Notes: generated from the letters alone by a model not told the origin. A stretch of 64,000 nucleotides of DNA from Pseudoflavonifractor gallinarum (GCF_014982855.1 NZ_JADCKF010000010.1:95539-159538); one strand, 5' to 3'. Shown: positions 51,403 to 59,826, counted from the stretch's first letter. Numbers and translations: made by a program.

Positions 51403-52004
51403 GTCTGGAAGCCAAAGATCTCACCTTCCGCTATCCCCGCCGGAGCCGGGGGAGCGTGCTGGAGGGGGTCTTCCTCACGGTGGAGCCCGGCGAACGGGTG
51501 GGGCTCTCCGCCCCCAGCGGCCGGGGCAAGACCACCCTGTGCAAGCTCCTCTCCGGCTATGAGCGACCCGACCGGGGGGAGGTCCTGCTGGACGGCCGCC
51601 CCCTCTCCTCCTACAAGGGCTTCTGCCCGGTGCAGATGATCTGGCAGCACCCGGAGACGGCGGTGGATCCCCTCCTCCGCCTGGGCGAGACCCTCTATGA
51701 GGCGGGACCGGTGGAGGACCGCCTGCTGGATGCCCTGCACATCCAGCCCGCCTGGCTGGAGCGCTATCCCCTGGAGCTCTCCGGCGGGGAGCTTCAGCGC
51801 TTCTGCATCGCCCGGGCCCTGCGGGAAGGGGTGCGCTACCTCCTGTGCGACGAGATCACCGCCATGCTGGATCTCATCACCCAGGCCCAGATCTGGGATT
51901 TCCTCCTGGAAGAGGCCCGGCAGAGAGAGCTGGGGCTGGTCATCGTCAGCCACAACACCCTCCTGCTGGAGCGGCTTTGCACCCGCATCCACCCACTGAC
52001 ATAA
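51399..52004 (+). CDS. ABC transporter ATP-binding protein (DppF/NikE type, short)
   Basis: This 201-residue ATPase has Walker A APSGRGKTT, signature ELSGGELQR, Walker B YLLCDEITAMLD and switch SHNT. It lacks the C-terminal extension and Cys cluster of usual DppF/NikE proteins, which are 250-330 residues long. Last gene of the lar-importer operon, ending at a strong terminator. Confidence 0.9.
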   Translation: MSLEAKDLTFRYPRRSRGSVLEGVFLTVEPGERVGLSAPSGRGKTTLCKLLSGYERPDRGEVLLDGRPLSSYKGFCPVQMIWQHPETAVDPLLRLGETLYEAGPVEDRLLDALHIQPAWLERYPLELSGGELQRFCIARALREGVRYLLCDEITAMLDLITQAQIWDFLLEEARQRELGLVIVSHNTLLLERLCTRIHPLT

Positions 52005-52038
52005 AAAAGCCTCCCGAACATGGTTCGGGAGGCTTTTT
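52005..52038. terminator. Bidirectional terminator between the importer and rubrerythrin
   Basis: AAAAAGCCTCCCGAAC pairs with GTTCGGGAGGCTTTTT, giving T-runs on both strands. Confidence 0.9.
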
Positions 52039-52052
52039 GCTGATTCAACCGA

Positions 52053-52586
52053 TTAGTAATTCTTGCACTGGAGCTCGAAATAGGCGCGGGGATGGGCGCA
52101 CACGGGGCAGACCTCGGGGGCCTCCTTGCTCACGTGCAGGTGGCCGCAGTTGCGGCACTTCCAGACGTAGACGTCGCCCTTCTGGAACACGGCGCCCTCT
52201 TCCAGGTTCTTCAGGAGAGCCAGGTAGCGCTCCTCGTGCTCCTTCTCGATCTTGCCCACGCCCTCGAACAGGAAGGCCAGACGCTCAAAACCCTCTTCCT
52301 TGGCGGTCTCGGCCATCTCACGGTACATCTGGGTCCATTCCTCGTTCTCGCCGGCGGCGGCGGACTTCAGGTTAGCGGCCGTATCGCCCAGCTCGCCCAG
52401 CTCCTTGAACCAGAGCTTGGCATGCTCCTTCTCATTGCCGGCGGTCTCTTCAAAGATGGCTGCGATCTGCTCAAAGCCCTCTTTCTTGGCCTTGCTGGCA
52501 AAGTAGGTATACTTGTTGCGGGCCATGCTCTCTCCGGCAAACGCCTTCCACAGATTGGCCTCGGTCTTGCTACCCTTCAGTTCCAT
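52053..52586 (-). CDS. rbr: Rubrerythrin
   Basis: This 177-residue non-heme di-iron peroxidase reduces hydrogen peroxide in anaerobes. It has a four-helix ferritin-like domain with Glu and ExxH ligands ([24 protein letters not shown]). A C-terminal rubredoxin domain with CRNCGHLH and CPVCAHP binds one iron. ATG 52586 follows AAGGAAGG. It neighbours superoxide reductase and PerR. Confidence 0.95.
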   Translation of the reverse strand: MELKGSKTEANLWKAFAGESMARNKYTYFASKAKKEGFEQIAAIFEETAGNEKEHAKLWFKELGELGDTAANLKSAAAGENEEWTQMYREMAETAKEEGFERLAFLFEGVGKIEKEHEERYLALLKNLEEGAVFQKGDVYVWKCRNCGHLHVSKEAPEVCPVCAHPRAYFELQCKNY

Positions 52587-52647
52587 AGTTCTGTCCTTCC
52601 TTTCTATTCTTTGATTCAAAATTTAGATCCGATCACAGGCGGTCAAA

Positions 52648-52687
52648 GCTTGCATTTTTGAGAAGCGGGCCGAACGGGTTCGGCCCG
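52648..52687 (+). repeat. Partial copy of the interspersed repeat (3' module variant)
   Basis: GCTTGCATTTTTGAGAAGCG is shared with the 3' end of the full repeats. It is followed by GGCCGAAC/GTTCGGCC in place of TGTCGAAC/GTTCGACA. The stem may terminate the superoxide reductase transcript. Confidence 0.6.
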
Positions 52688-52694
52688 CTGGGCG

Positions 52695-53081
52695 TTAGCC
52701 TTCGCCCTTCCAGAAGCCGTGCAGGTTGCAGTACTCATAGGCCTCCACCTTCTCGTTCCGGGTGAAGGTCTTGAGCTCGGGCTCGTCCCCGGGCTGGGGG
52801 AAGCGGAAGGTCACGGTGTCGCCGGACACGGCCGCGATCAGATTGATATAGTGCTCCGGCAGCATGGGATGGGTCACGGAGCCCACCTTCACGGTGACGG
52901 AATAGCCGCTGCCGTGGGCGGTCTTCTCCACCACGGGGACGTGCTTCTCCAGAGCGCCGTCGGTGGTGTTGGGGACCAGCTCCTGCATGGGCTCGCCGCA
53001 GCAGACCACGGGCACGCCCTTGTCGACGACCTTGAACACGATGTTGCCGCAGTGGGCGCAGCGGTACAACTTCATTTCCAT
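52695..53081 (-). CDS. Superoxide reductase (desulfoferrodoxin)
   Basis: This 128-residue two-iron protein reduces superoxide without making oxygen. The N-terminal desulforedoxin domain has CAHC and CC (rubredoxin-like iron). The catalytic centre II ligands are visible: the histidine in EKHVPV, the HPM histidine, and the cysteine and histidine in CNLHGFW. AAGGAGG precedes ATG 53081. It is transcribed from a duplicated promoter region. Confidence 0.94.
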   Translation of the reverse strand: MEMKLYRCAHCGNIVFKVVDKGVPVVCCGEPMQELVPNTTDGALEKHVPVVEKTAHGSGYSVTVKVGSVTHPMLPEHYINLIAAVSGDTVTFRFPQPGDEPELKTFTRNEKVEAYEYCNLHGFWKGEG

Positions 53082-53102
53082 GATAAAATCCTCCTTAATA
53101 AA

Positions 53103-53232
53103 ATGGTCAAATCTTTTCTCTCAGCTTCTCCAATTGTAACATTTTAACGGGCAAACTACAAGGGATAATGGTCAAATCTTTTCTCTCAGCTTCTCCAATC
53201 GTAACATTTTAACGGGCAAACTACAAGGGATA
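53103..53232 (-). promoter_or_regulatory. 65-bp tandem duplication carrying the superoxide reductase promoter
   Basis: Two head-to-tail copies (53103-53167 and 53168-53232) differ at one base. On the minus strand each carries TTGTAG, a 17-base spacer and a -10: TACAAT in the gene-proximal copy (53161-53133) and TACGAT in the distal copy (53226-53198). The single difference falls in the -10 box. Confidence 0.85.
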
Positions 53233-53239
53233 CGGGGAC

Positions 53240-53623
53240 TCAGTGGAGGGTCTTGCACTGGGCGCAGATCCCGTGGAAGAGCAGCTCATGTCTTGTGACC
53301 TGGTGCTCACTGTGGGCCAGGGCCTCCTCGTCCAGATCCGCCCGGTAGGGCAGGTCCATGTCATAGACCCCTCCGCACCGGTCGCACTGAAAATGGGGAT
53401 GGGACTTGGTATTTGCGTCATATCGCTCCACGGGGAAGGCCATGCGGGTGATCCTTCCCTCATCTGCCATCAGATTCAGATTCCGGTAGACGGTCCCCAG
53501 GCTCAGGTTTGGATTTTCCGGTTTCAGCCACTGATAGATCATCTCGGCGGTGGGATGCTCGGTGGTCCCCATCAGGGCCTCATAGATCAGTTCACGTTGT
53601 CTGGAATAGCGTTTTCCTTTCAT
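53240..53623 (-). CDS. Fur-family regulator, PerR-like
   Basis: This 127-residue regulator has an N-terminal winged helix (residues 5-75, TAEMIYQWLK..LSLGTVYRNLNLM). The metal-binding part has HPHFQCDRCG and CAQCKTLH, giving the two CxxC pairs that hold structural zinc. Clustering with superoxide reductase and rubrerythrin makes a peroxide sensor (PerR) more likely than an iron sensor. It has a palindromic box at its own promoter. Confidence 0.9.
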   Translation of the reverse strand: MKGKRYSRQRELIYEALMGTTEHPTAEMIYQWLKPENPNLSLGTVYRNLNLMADEGRITRMAFPVERYDANTKSHPHFQCDRCGGVYDMDLPYRADLDEEALAHSEHQVTRHELLFHGICAQCKTLH

Positions 53624-53645
53624 CGACCGTCTCCTTTCTTTAAAT

Positions 53646-53694
53646 CAGTAATTATTACTGTTATTAATATAGCAGATGTGGCGCCGTTTGGCAA
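53646..53694 (-). promoter_or_regulatory. Promoter and Fur/PerR-type box of the regulator
   Basis: On the minus strand TTGCCA (53694-53689), a 17-base spacer and TATATT (53671-53666) are followed by the perfect 7-1-7 palindrome CAGTAATTATTACTG (53660-53646) over the transcription start. The spacing resembles Per/Fur boxes and indicates autorepression. Confidence 0.8.
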
Positions 53695-53796
53695 GCCCTA
53701 ATTTTGAAAAACTTCCGGTATGAATGTCCCCGGTTTTGCGCAGACTAGCGTCAGATGCACATCTCAAGTATTTGAAACCATTGAGGAGGCTATCCC

Positions 53797-54069
53797 ATGA
53801 AACGGATTTTCTGTATCCTTGCGCTTACCCTTGTGATCGGTATGGGGCTGGCGGGCTGTTCCGGCACGGAGCCCATGTCCTCCCCCACGCCTACGCCCAC
53901 CATGGCGCCCACCAACTCCGACCACCCGGTCCAGGACGCCATCGACGGCGCCGGGGACGCGGCCAAGGGTGTGCTGGACGGCGCGGGCGATGTGGTCCGG
54001 GGCGCGGCCGACGGCGTGGGCAACGCCGCCCGGGATGTGGGCGACGGCATCAAAAATGCCGTCCAATGA
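53797..54069 (+). CDS. Small lipoprotein with amphipathic repeats
   Basis: This 90-residue protein has a signal peptide and lipobox LAGC (Cys about residue 21), then a Thr/Pro linker. About four degenerate repeats of eleven residues follow (DAIDGAGDAAKGVLDGAGD.. to ..DVGDGIKNA), alternating Asp, Gly and Ala with Val/Ile. The repeats could form an amphipathic helix lying on the membrane. Function unknown. GAGGAGG precedes ATG. Confidence 0.75.
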   Translation: MKRIFCILALTLVIGMGLAGCSGTEPMSSPTPTPTMAPTNSDHPVQDAIDGAGDAAKGVLDGAGDVVRGAADGVGNAARDVGDGIKNAVQ

Positions 54070-54085
54070 CCCCGCCCCTTTGCAT

Positions 54086-54128
54086 AGAGAGGACCGGCTC
54101 CCGCCATGGGAACCGGCCCTCTTTTTCT
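54086..54128 (+). terminator. Terminator after the small lipoprotein
   Basis: AGAGGACCGGCTCCC pairs imperfectly with GGGAACCGGCCCTCT and is followed by TTTTTC. Confidence 0.75.
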
Positions 54129-54166
54129 ATGTATCCAACGATATGCGCCTGTTTTGGGCGTGGGAT

Positions 54167-54341
54167 GCCTCGCAGAGTTCCGCCGTCCGCAGACGGCGGA
54201 ATGAAATCAAATCGTTTTTTCCGAGGACATGTGCCTCGGAAAAAACACTGCTCAGGCCGCAAGTGTGCGAGCGGCAGCGAGTGCGCGCGTGGACTGCACC
54301 CCTCTCTCAAACATGCTTGCATGTTTGAGAAGCGCAGCGCG
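54167..54341 (+). repeat. Interspersed multi-hairpin repeat, copy B
   Basis: Same block order as copy A. The arms of the terminal hairpin have changed together: here it is CTCAAACATGC/GCATGTTTGAG, where copy A has CTCGAAAAAATGC/GCATTTTTGAG. The second hairpin reads TTTTTTCCGAGG/CCTCGGAAAAAA. It lies between convergent genes, ending within the tsaD stop region. Confidence 0.8.
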
Positions 54342-54343
54342 CT

Positions 54344-55354
54344 TTAGCCTTTACTGATATCCCGGGTGGCGTAGGCGTTCAGGTCCATCCCGTCCCGCTT
54401 TCCGGCCAGATACTCATAGTAGCCCTGGCAGCCGATCATGGCCCCGTTGTCCCCGCACAGGGAGAGGGCCGGGAGATAGAGCTTGTCCCCGCTCTTGGCG
54501 CAGGCCCGCTCCAGGTCGGCCCGCAGCCGGGAGTTGGCCGCCACGCCGCCGGCAATGGCGATCTTGCCGTAGCCGCACTTCCGGGCGGCCGCCATGGTGC
54601 GGGGCACCAGGGTGTCGCTCACCGCCGCGCCGAAGGAGGCCGCCAGGCCGGGCAGATCCAGCGCCTCCCCCTTCTGGTTGGCGTTGTGGACCAGGTTGAC
54701 CACCGCCGTCTTGAGCCCGGAGAAGGACATGTCCAGCTCGGCCCCCGCCACATGGGCCCGGGGCAGGTCGTAGCGGGTATCGTCTCCCCCCTGGGCCAGC
54801 TTGTCCATGGGGGCCCCGCCGGGGTAGCCGATCCCCAGGACCCGGGCCGCCTTGTCAAAGCACTCCCCCGCCGCGTCGTCCCGGGTGGCACCTAGGATCT
54901 CCATCTCGGTATAGCTCTTCACGTCCACGATCATGGTGTTGCCCCCGGAAACGCACAGGCACACAAAGGGGGGCTCCAGATCGGGATGGGTGATGTAGTT
55001 GGCCGCAATGTGGCCCCGCACGTGGTGTACCCCGATGAGGGGCTTTTTCAGGGCGTAGGCCACCGACTTGGCAAAGTTCACCCCCACCAGCACCGCGCCG
55101 ATGAGGCCGGGGGCGTAGGTGACCGCCACCGCGTCGATGTCCTGCTTTCCGATCCCGGCCTCCCGCAGGGCCCGGTCGGCCAGGGCGGCGATGGCCTCCA
55201 CATGCTTGCGGGAGGCGATCTCCGGGACCACGCCCCCGTAGGTGGCGTGCATATCGGCCTGGGAGGCGATGGCGTCGGAGAGCACCGTCCGCCCGTCCCG
55301 CACCACGGCCACGGCGGTCTCGTCACAGGAGGACTCCACAGCCAGAATAATCAT
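54344..55354 (-). CDS. tsaD: tRNA N6-adenosine threonylcarbamoyltransferase
   Basis: This 336-residue protein transfers the threonylcarbamoyl group to A37 of ANN-decoding tRNAs. ILAVESSCDETAVAVV begins the ASKHA fold, GVHHVRGHIAAN holds the metal-binding histidines, and CVSGGNT and AGGVAANSRLR follow. Its start overlaps the GNAT stop by four bases, so it ends the polA-rimI-GNAT-tsaD operon. No TsaB or TsaE gene is in the window. Confidence 0.95.
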   Translation of the reverse strand: MIILAVESSCDETAVAVVRDGRTVLSDAIASQADMHATYGGVVPEIASRKHVEAIAALADRALREAGIGKQDIDAVAVTYAPGLIGAVLVGVNFAKSVAYALKKPLIGVHHVRGHIAANYITHPDLEPPFVCLCVSGGNTMIVDVKSYTEMEILGATRDDAAGECFDKAARVLGIGYPGGAPMDKLAQGGDDTRYDLPRAHVAGAELDMSFSGLKTAVVNLVHNANQKGEALDLPGLAASFGAAVSDTLVPRTMAAARKCGYGKIAIAGGVAANSRLRADLERACAKSGDKLYLPALSLCGDNGAMIGCQGYYEYLAGKRDGMDLNAYATRDISKG

Positions 55355-55947
55355 GGTTTCGTTCCTTCTTTCTCTTGGATGGGGATGTGTACATAGCGCC
55401 GGTAGAGGGGCAGCAGCGTCCCCAGGCGGTAGAGGGCCCGGTGGGCCTCCATGGCCTCCCCGGTGTCCATGGACCCGGAGGCCGACCAGCCCAGCATGGC
55501 ATACCGCACCCGGAAGATGTCGGCCTGGTAGTGGAGGTCAAAAAAGCCGTTTCGGGTATAGAAGGCCAGACGGCGGCGGCGCTTCTCCCCCTCCTCCGGG
55601 GAGAGATCTTCCTCCAGGGCCTCCACTTCGGCCAATAGGCCCCCCGTGGCGGCGTAGCGCCGCTGGAGCTGCCCCAGCATGGCGCTTCCCACGCCCCCGC
55701 CCCGCTTTCCCTGGCAGGCGGCCAGATAGTCCAGGAGCACAAAGCGCTCCCCCAGGCGCAGGAGGGCATATCCCACCAGCTCCTCCCCCCGGTAGAAGCC
55801 CAGGGCGTCGTACTCGCCCCGCTCCATCAGGCGCAGGATGGTCCACAGGGGCTTCAATTCCCCCCGGGGAAAGGCCTCCTGCATCTCCCAGCGGTAGATG
55901 CGCCGCATCTGCTGCCGGGAGAGGACGCGCATATCCAGCTCCATCAT
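55351..55947 (-). CDS. GNAT-family N-acetyltransferase
   Basis: This 198-residue protein has a GNAT core: YALLRLGERFVLLDYLAA beta strands, acetyl-CoA loop GKRGGGVGSAMLGQLQ at about residues 80-95, and FYTRNGFF. It is not of the RimI subtype; the substrate is unknown. Translation is coupled on both sides (ATGA overlaps with rimI and tsaD). ATG 55947 is chosen for that overlap. Confidence 0.82.
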   Translation of the reverse strand: MMELDMRVLSRQQMRRIYRWEMQEAFPRGELKPLWTILRLMERGEYDALGFYRGEELVGYALLRLGERFVLLDYLAACQGKRGGGVGSAMLGQLQRRYAATGGLLAEVEALEEDLSPEEGEKRRRRLAFYTRNGFFDLHYQADIFRVRYAMLGWSASGSMDTGEAMEAHRALYRLGTLLPLYRRYVHIPIQEKEGTKP

Positions 55948-56393
55948 GCCCGGTCCCACTCCCGGGTCATGAGGATGGCGTCCTCCTTCGGGTCGTCGTA
56001 ATAGTCCTTCCGGCGGCCCACCTCGTAGAAGCCGTGCTTCTCATAGAGGGCGATGGCAGGGGCATTGCCCGCCCGCACCTCCAGGGTGAGGAAGGCCAGC
56101 TTGGCCGCGCCGAACCGGACAAAGGTGTCGATGAGGGCGTCGGCGATCCCCTGCCGCCGGTAGGCCGGGTCCACCGCCACGTTGTCGATATAGCCCTCGT
56201 CCAGCACCACATGGAGCCCCGCGTAGCCCAGGACGCTGCCGTCCTCCCCCTCGGCCACCAGGAAGGAGGCCGTCTCGTTGTAGAGCTCCTCGGCCAGCAT
56301 ATCCACGCTCCAGGGGTGGGAAAAACAGGTCCGCTCCAGCGCCGCGATGCCCTCCAGATGGCTCCGGTCCATGGGGACCAGTTGGTAATTCAT
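55944..56393 (-). CDS. rimI: Ribosomal-protein-alanine N-acetyltransferase (RimI-like)
   Basis: This 149-residue GNAT shows the RimI pattern: CFSHPWSVDMLAEEL, YIDNVAVDPAYRRQGIADALI (acetyl-CoA site) and LEVRAGNAPAIALYEKHGF. RimI acetylates the N-terminus of S18 and is commonly encoded beside tsaD, as here. Confidence 0.92.
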   Translation of the reverse strand: MNYQLVPMDRSHLEGIAALERTCFSHPWSVDMLAEELYNETASFLVAEGEDGSVLGYAGLHVVLDEGYIDNVAVDPAYRRQGIADALIDTFVRFGAAKLAFLTLEVRAGNAPAIALYEKHGFYEVGRRKDYYDDPKEDAILMTREWDRA

Positions 56394-56420
56394 AGTAATC
56401 TGCTCCTTTTTTCTCGTTGC

Positions 56421-59081
56421 TCAGTGGGCCTCGGCCCAGCTCTTGCCCACGTGGGCGTCCGCCGTCAGGGGGACCGCCAGGGAGACGACCCCCTCCATCT
56501 CCTCCGTGAGCAGCTTCTTCACGGTCTCGGCCTCTTCCTCGGGGCACTCCGCGATGAGCTCGTCGTGGACCTGGAGGACCAGCCGGGCCTTCAGGCCCTC
56601 GGCGCGCAGCCGGGCATCCACCCGGATCATGGCCAGCTTGATGATGTCGGCCGCCGTGCCCTGGATGGGCATGTTGAGGGCCACCCGCTCCCCGAAGGAG
56701 CGCATATTGAAGTTGGAGGATTTGAGCTCGGGCAGCCAGCGGCGGCGGCCCATCAGGGTGGAGACAAAGCCGTCTTTCCGGGCCCGCTCCACAATATCGG
56801 TCATATAGGCGTGGACGCCGGAATACCGTTCAAAGTAGCGCTCCATGTAGGCCTTGGCCTCTTTCCGGGTGACGCCGATGTCCTGGGAGAGGGAGAAGTC
56901 CGAGATCCCGTACACGATGCCGAAGTTCACCGCCTTGGCCGCCGAGCGCATCTGCCGGGTCACCATCTCGGGGGGCACGCCGAAGACCTGTCCGGCGGTG
57001 ATGGTGTGGATGTCCTCCCCGCTGCGGAAGGCGGAGATCATATGCTCATCCCCGGCGATGTGGGCCAGCAGCCGCAGCTCGATCTGGGAGTAGTCGGCGT
57101 CCACCAGCACGTTCCCCGGCCCGGCCACGAACATCTTGCGCAGCTCGGCCCCCAGCTCGGTGCGGATGGGGATGTTCTGGAGGTTGGGCTCGGTGGAGGA
57201 GAGCCGCCCCGTGGCGGTCACCGTGTTCTGGAAGGAGGTGTGGATGCGCCCGTCCGGGGCGATGACCTTGGTCAGCCCCTCCACATAGGTGGAGGAGAGC
57301 TTGGTGTACTGCCGGTACTCCAGCACGGCGTCCACGATGGGGGCCTGTCCCCGGAGCTTTTCCAGCACCTCGGCGTTGGTGGAGTAGCCGGTCTTGGTCT
57401 TTTTCACGGGGGGCAGCCCCAGCTTGTCAAAGAGGATGTGCCCCAGCTGCTTGGGCGAAAGGATGTTGAAGGTCTCCCCCGCCTCCTCGTAGATGCGCTG
57501 CTGGACGGCCTGGATGCGCCCCTCCAGCATCTCTCCGAATTCCCCCAGGGCCTTCCGGTCCACCAGGAAGCCCTCCCGCTCCATGCGGCTGAGCACGGCG
57601 CACAGGGGGAGCTCTACCTCGTAGTAGAGCTTGTCCATCCCCAGCTCGGTGAGCCGGGGGGCCATGGCCTCCTTCAGCGCCCCGATGAGGGCGCAGTGGG
57701 ACAGGAGGGCGCCCAGCACCGTCCCCTCGTCCCCCAGGGGGGAGAAGGCGTCGGGGGCCAGGTAGGTCTCCTTGGCCTTGGGGTATTCGTGGTTGAACCA
57801 GCTCATGCCCAGCTTTTCCAGGTCATAGCTGCCGTCGGTGGGGGCCAGGAGGTAGGCGGCCAGGGCGGTGTCGAAGACAAAGCCATCCCCCTCGATGCCC
57901 TCCTCCAGCAGCCGGGAGAGGAGGCTCTTCACGTCGTGGGCGTTCTTTTGGATGTCCCCGGCGAAGAGGGCCTTTAAGAGGTCGTTGTACCCCTCCAGCT
58001 TGTCGGCGCGGAGGACCGCGGCGTGACACTCCCTCTCATTCACCCGGTGCTCCACCGCCACCACGTCCAGCCCCGGCAGGGCCAGCACGTTCACGCTCTC
58101 CTGCCCGCGCCAGAGCGCCAGCAGCTCCTGGGCCCGGGCCCCGTCCTCCACCACCTCGCTGGTGCAGGTGCCGGTAAACTGCTCCTCCTGCGGGGTCTCC
58201 CCCTGGGGGGCCTTGAGGCCCAGCTTGTCGATGAGCTTCTGGAACTCCAGCTTGAGGAAGAGGTCGTAGAGGGCAGAGGTGTGGCTCTCCTGCCGGAGGT
58301 TGTCCTCGGGGGCAAACGGAATGGGGGCCTCGCACCGGATGGTGGCCAGGTCATAGGAGAGCCGGGCGCCCTCCTCCCCCTCCCGCAGCTTTTTCAGCAC
58401 GGCGGGCTTGGCCTCCAGGGTGTCCAGGCCCTGGTAGATGGCCTCCACCGAGCCGTAGCGCTGGATGAGGTCCATGGCGGTCTTCTCCCCGATGCCCTTG
58501 ACGCCGGGGATGTTGTCGCTGCTGTCCCCCATCAGGGCCTTCAGGTCCACAATGTGGATGGGGTCGAAGCCGTACTCCTCCCGGAAGACCGCCGGGGTCA
58601 TGTTGCGGGTGGTGGTCTGGCCCATGCGGGTGGTCACCAGCTTGACGGTGGCGTGGTCGCTCACCAGCTGGAGGGAGTCCTTGTCGCCGGTGACGATGAC
58701 GGTCTCCCACCCGGCCGCGGTGTCCCGGGCGGCGATGGTCCCCAAGAGGTCGTCGGCCTCCCAGCCGTCCAGCTCATAGCGGGGGATGTTCATGGCGTCC
58801 AGCACGTCCTTCAGAATGGGCATCTGGGCGGCCAGCTCCTCGGGCATGCCCTTGCGCTGGGCCTTGTAGCCCTCATAGGCCAGGTGGCGGAAGGTGGGGG
58901 CCTTCCGGTCAAAGGTCACGCACAGGGCGTCGGGCTTCTCCTCCTCCAGCAGCTTGAGCAGGATGGTCACAAAGCCGTAGACGGCGTTGGTAGGGGTGCC
59001 GTCCTTGGTGGTGAGGGGCCGGATGCCGTAAAAGGCCCGGTTGATGATGGAGTTGCCGTCAATGGCCATGAGTTTTTTCAT
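56421..59081 (-). CDS. polA: DNA polymerase I
   Basis: This 886-residue repair and Okazaki-fragment polymerase has a 5'-3' exonuclease/FEN domain at about residues 1-290 (MAIDGNSIINRAFYG, GWEADDLLGTIA, LMGDSSDNIPGVKGIG). A 3'-5' exonuclease-like domain spans about 310-480. The polymerase domain (490-886) has motif A DYSQIELR, and motif C VHDELIAECPEE. The exonuclease domain lacks the first DxE catalytic pair, so proofreading is probably lost, as in many Firmicutes. GGAGG precedes ATG. Confidence 0.95.
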   Translation of the reverse strand: MKKLMAIDGNSIINRAFYGIRPLTTKDGTPTNAVYGFVTILLKLLEEEKPDALCVTFDRKAPTFRHLAYEGYKAQRKGMPEELAAQMPILKDVLDAMNIPRYELDGWEADDLLGTIAARDTAAGWETVIVTGDKDSLQLVSDHATVKLVTTRMGQTTTRNMTPAVFREEYGFDPIHIVDLKALMGDSSDNIPGVKGIGEKTAMDLIQRYGSVEAIYQGLDTLEAKPAVLKKLREGEEGARLSYDLATIRCEAPIPFAPEDNLRQESHTSALYDLFLKLEFQKLIDKLGLKAPQGETPQEEQFTGTCTSEVVEDGARAQELLALWRGQESVNVLALPGLDVVAVEHRVNERECHAAVLRADKLEGYNDLLKALFAGDIQKNAHDVKSLLSRLLEEGIEGDGFVFDTALAAYLLAPTDGSYDLEKLGMSWFNHEYPKAKETYLAPDAFSPLGDEGTVLGALLSHCALIGALKEAMAPRLTELGMDKLYYEVELPLCAVLSRMEREGFLVDRKALGEFGEMLEGRIQAVQQRIYEEAGETFNILSPKQLGHILFDKLGLPPVKKTKTGYSTNAEVLEKLRGQAPIVDAVLEYRQYTKLSSTYVEGLTKVIAPDGRIHTSFQNTVTATGRLSSTEPNLQNIPIRTELGAELRKMFVAGPGNVLVDADYSQIELRLLAHIAGDEHMISAFRSGEDIHTITAGQVFGVPPEMVTRQMRSAAKAVNFGIVYGISDFSLSQDIGVTRKEAKAYMERYFERYSGVHAYMTDIVERARKDGFVSTLMGRRRWLPELKSSNFNMRSFGERVALNMPIQGTAADIIKLAMIRVDARLRAEGLKARLVLQVHDELIAECPEEEAETVKKLLTEEMEGVVSLAVPLTADAHVGKSWAEAH

Positions 59082-59188
59082 AGGATGCCTCCGTCCCGAA
59101 TCTGATTCCTTCTATTATATCCGCTTTTTCCGCCCGGCACAAGTCCGCCCCCGCGGAACGGAACACTCCATCCCCGGGGGCGGTATCC

Positions 59189-59728
59189 TTATTCGTCCTT
59201 GCTGTCCTCTTTGTCCAGCAGGGCGGCCAGCACCTCGTTGTAGACCCGCTCGGGCTTGGCCTGGAACCCCTCGGACAGGCGGGCGGCCTGGTCCCGGTTG
59301 ACGCACAGCAGCTCGATGGTCATGATGTTGCCGCCCTCGTCGTCCAGGGTCATGCGGGCGGTGAGGCTCCCGTCCGGCCGGGGCAGCACCTCGGTGCGGA
59401 CCTGGGCGTTGCGCCGCAGGATGCCGTTGACCGTGGCCAGGTTGGCGTTGCACTTGTGCTTGACCGAGTAGGGCAGGCTGCTCTCGCAGGCCTCGCCGTT
59501 CTGGCGGCCCTTGTCGGTGATGGCATAGAGCCCATCCTCCAGGGTCATATGCCCGGTCTCCACCAGCTCGGCCACCGCCTCGGCAAAATCGAAATAGTCC
59601 ACGCCCTCGTCGCACATGGTCAGCTCGGTCAGCGTGGGAAAGTCGATGGGTGAGGCCACCCGGGCCATAATGTAGAGGACCAGGAACTTGATCTCCATTT
59701 TGTCGTGGATGAAACCAAAACGGCTCAT
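59189..59728 (-). CDS. DUF4364 family protein
   Basis: This 179-residue protein starts SRFGFIHDKMEIKFLVLYIMARV and continues with FPTLTELTMCDEGVDYFDFAEAVAEL, a winged-helix-like N-terminal half typical of DUF4364. The C-terminal half is beta-rich. The family is restricted largely to clostridia and is suspected to be regulatory, but no function is established. ATG 59728 has AAAGGTGG eight bases upstream. Confidence 0.88.
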   Translation of the reverse strand: MSRFGFIHDKMEIKFLVLYIMARVASPIDFPTLTELTMCDEGVDYFDFAEAVAELVETGHMTLEDGLYAITDKGRQNGEACESSLPYSVKHKCNANLATVNGILRRNAQVRTEVLPRPDGSLTARMTLDDEGGNIMTIELLCVNRDQAARLSEGFQAKPERVYNEVLAALLDKEDSKDE

Positions 59729-59785
59729 GGAAGGGACCACCTTTCTGCGTTTGCAGTCTTTTCTCTGTACTGCTCAGTTAAAGTC

Positions 59786-59814
59786 ATTATACGGTATTTT
59801 TTCCGGCTTGGCAA
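59786..59814 (-). promoter_or_regulatory. Promoter of the DUF4364-polA unit
   Basis: On the minus strand TTGCCA (59814-59809), a 17-base spacer and TATAAT (59791-59786) lie 58 bases upstream of the DUF4364 gene. Confidence 0.82.
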
Positions 59815-59826
59815 GAGCGCAGGTCC

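Noticed and set aside
53103..53232. Per box inside each promoter duplicate
   Set aside because: The TTAAAATGTTACAAT stretch matches a Per box too poorly to claim, unlike the perfect palindrome at 53646-53660.
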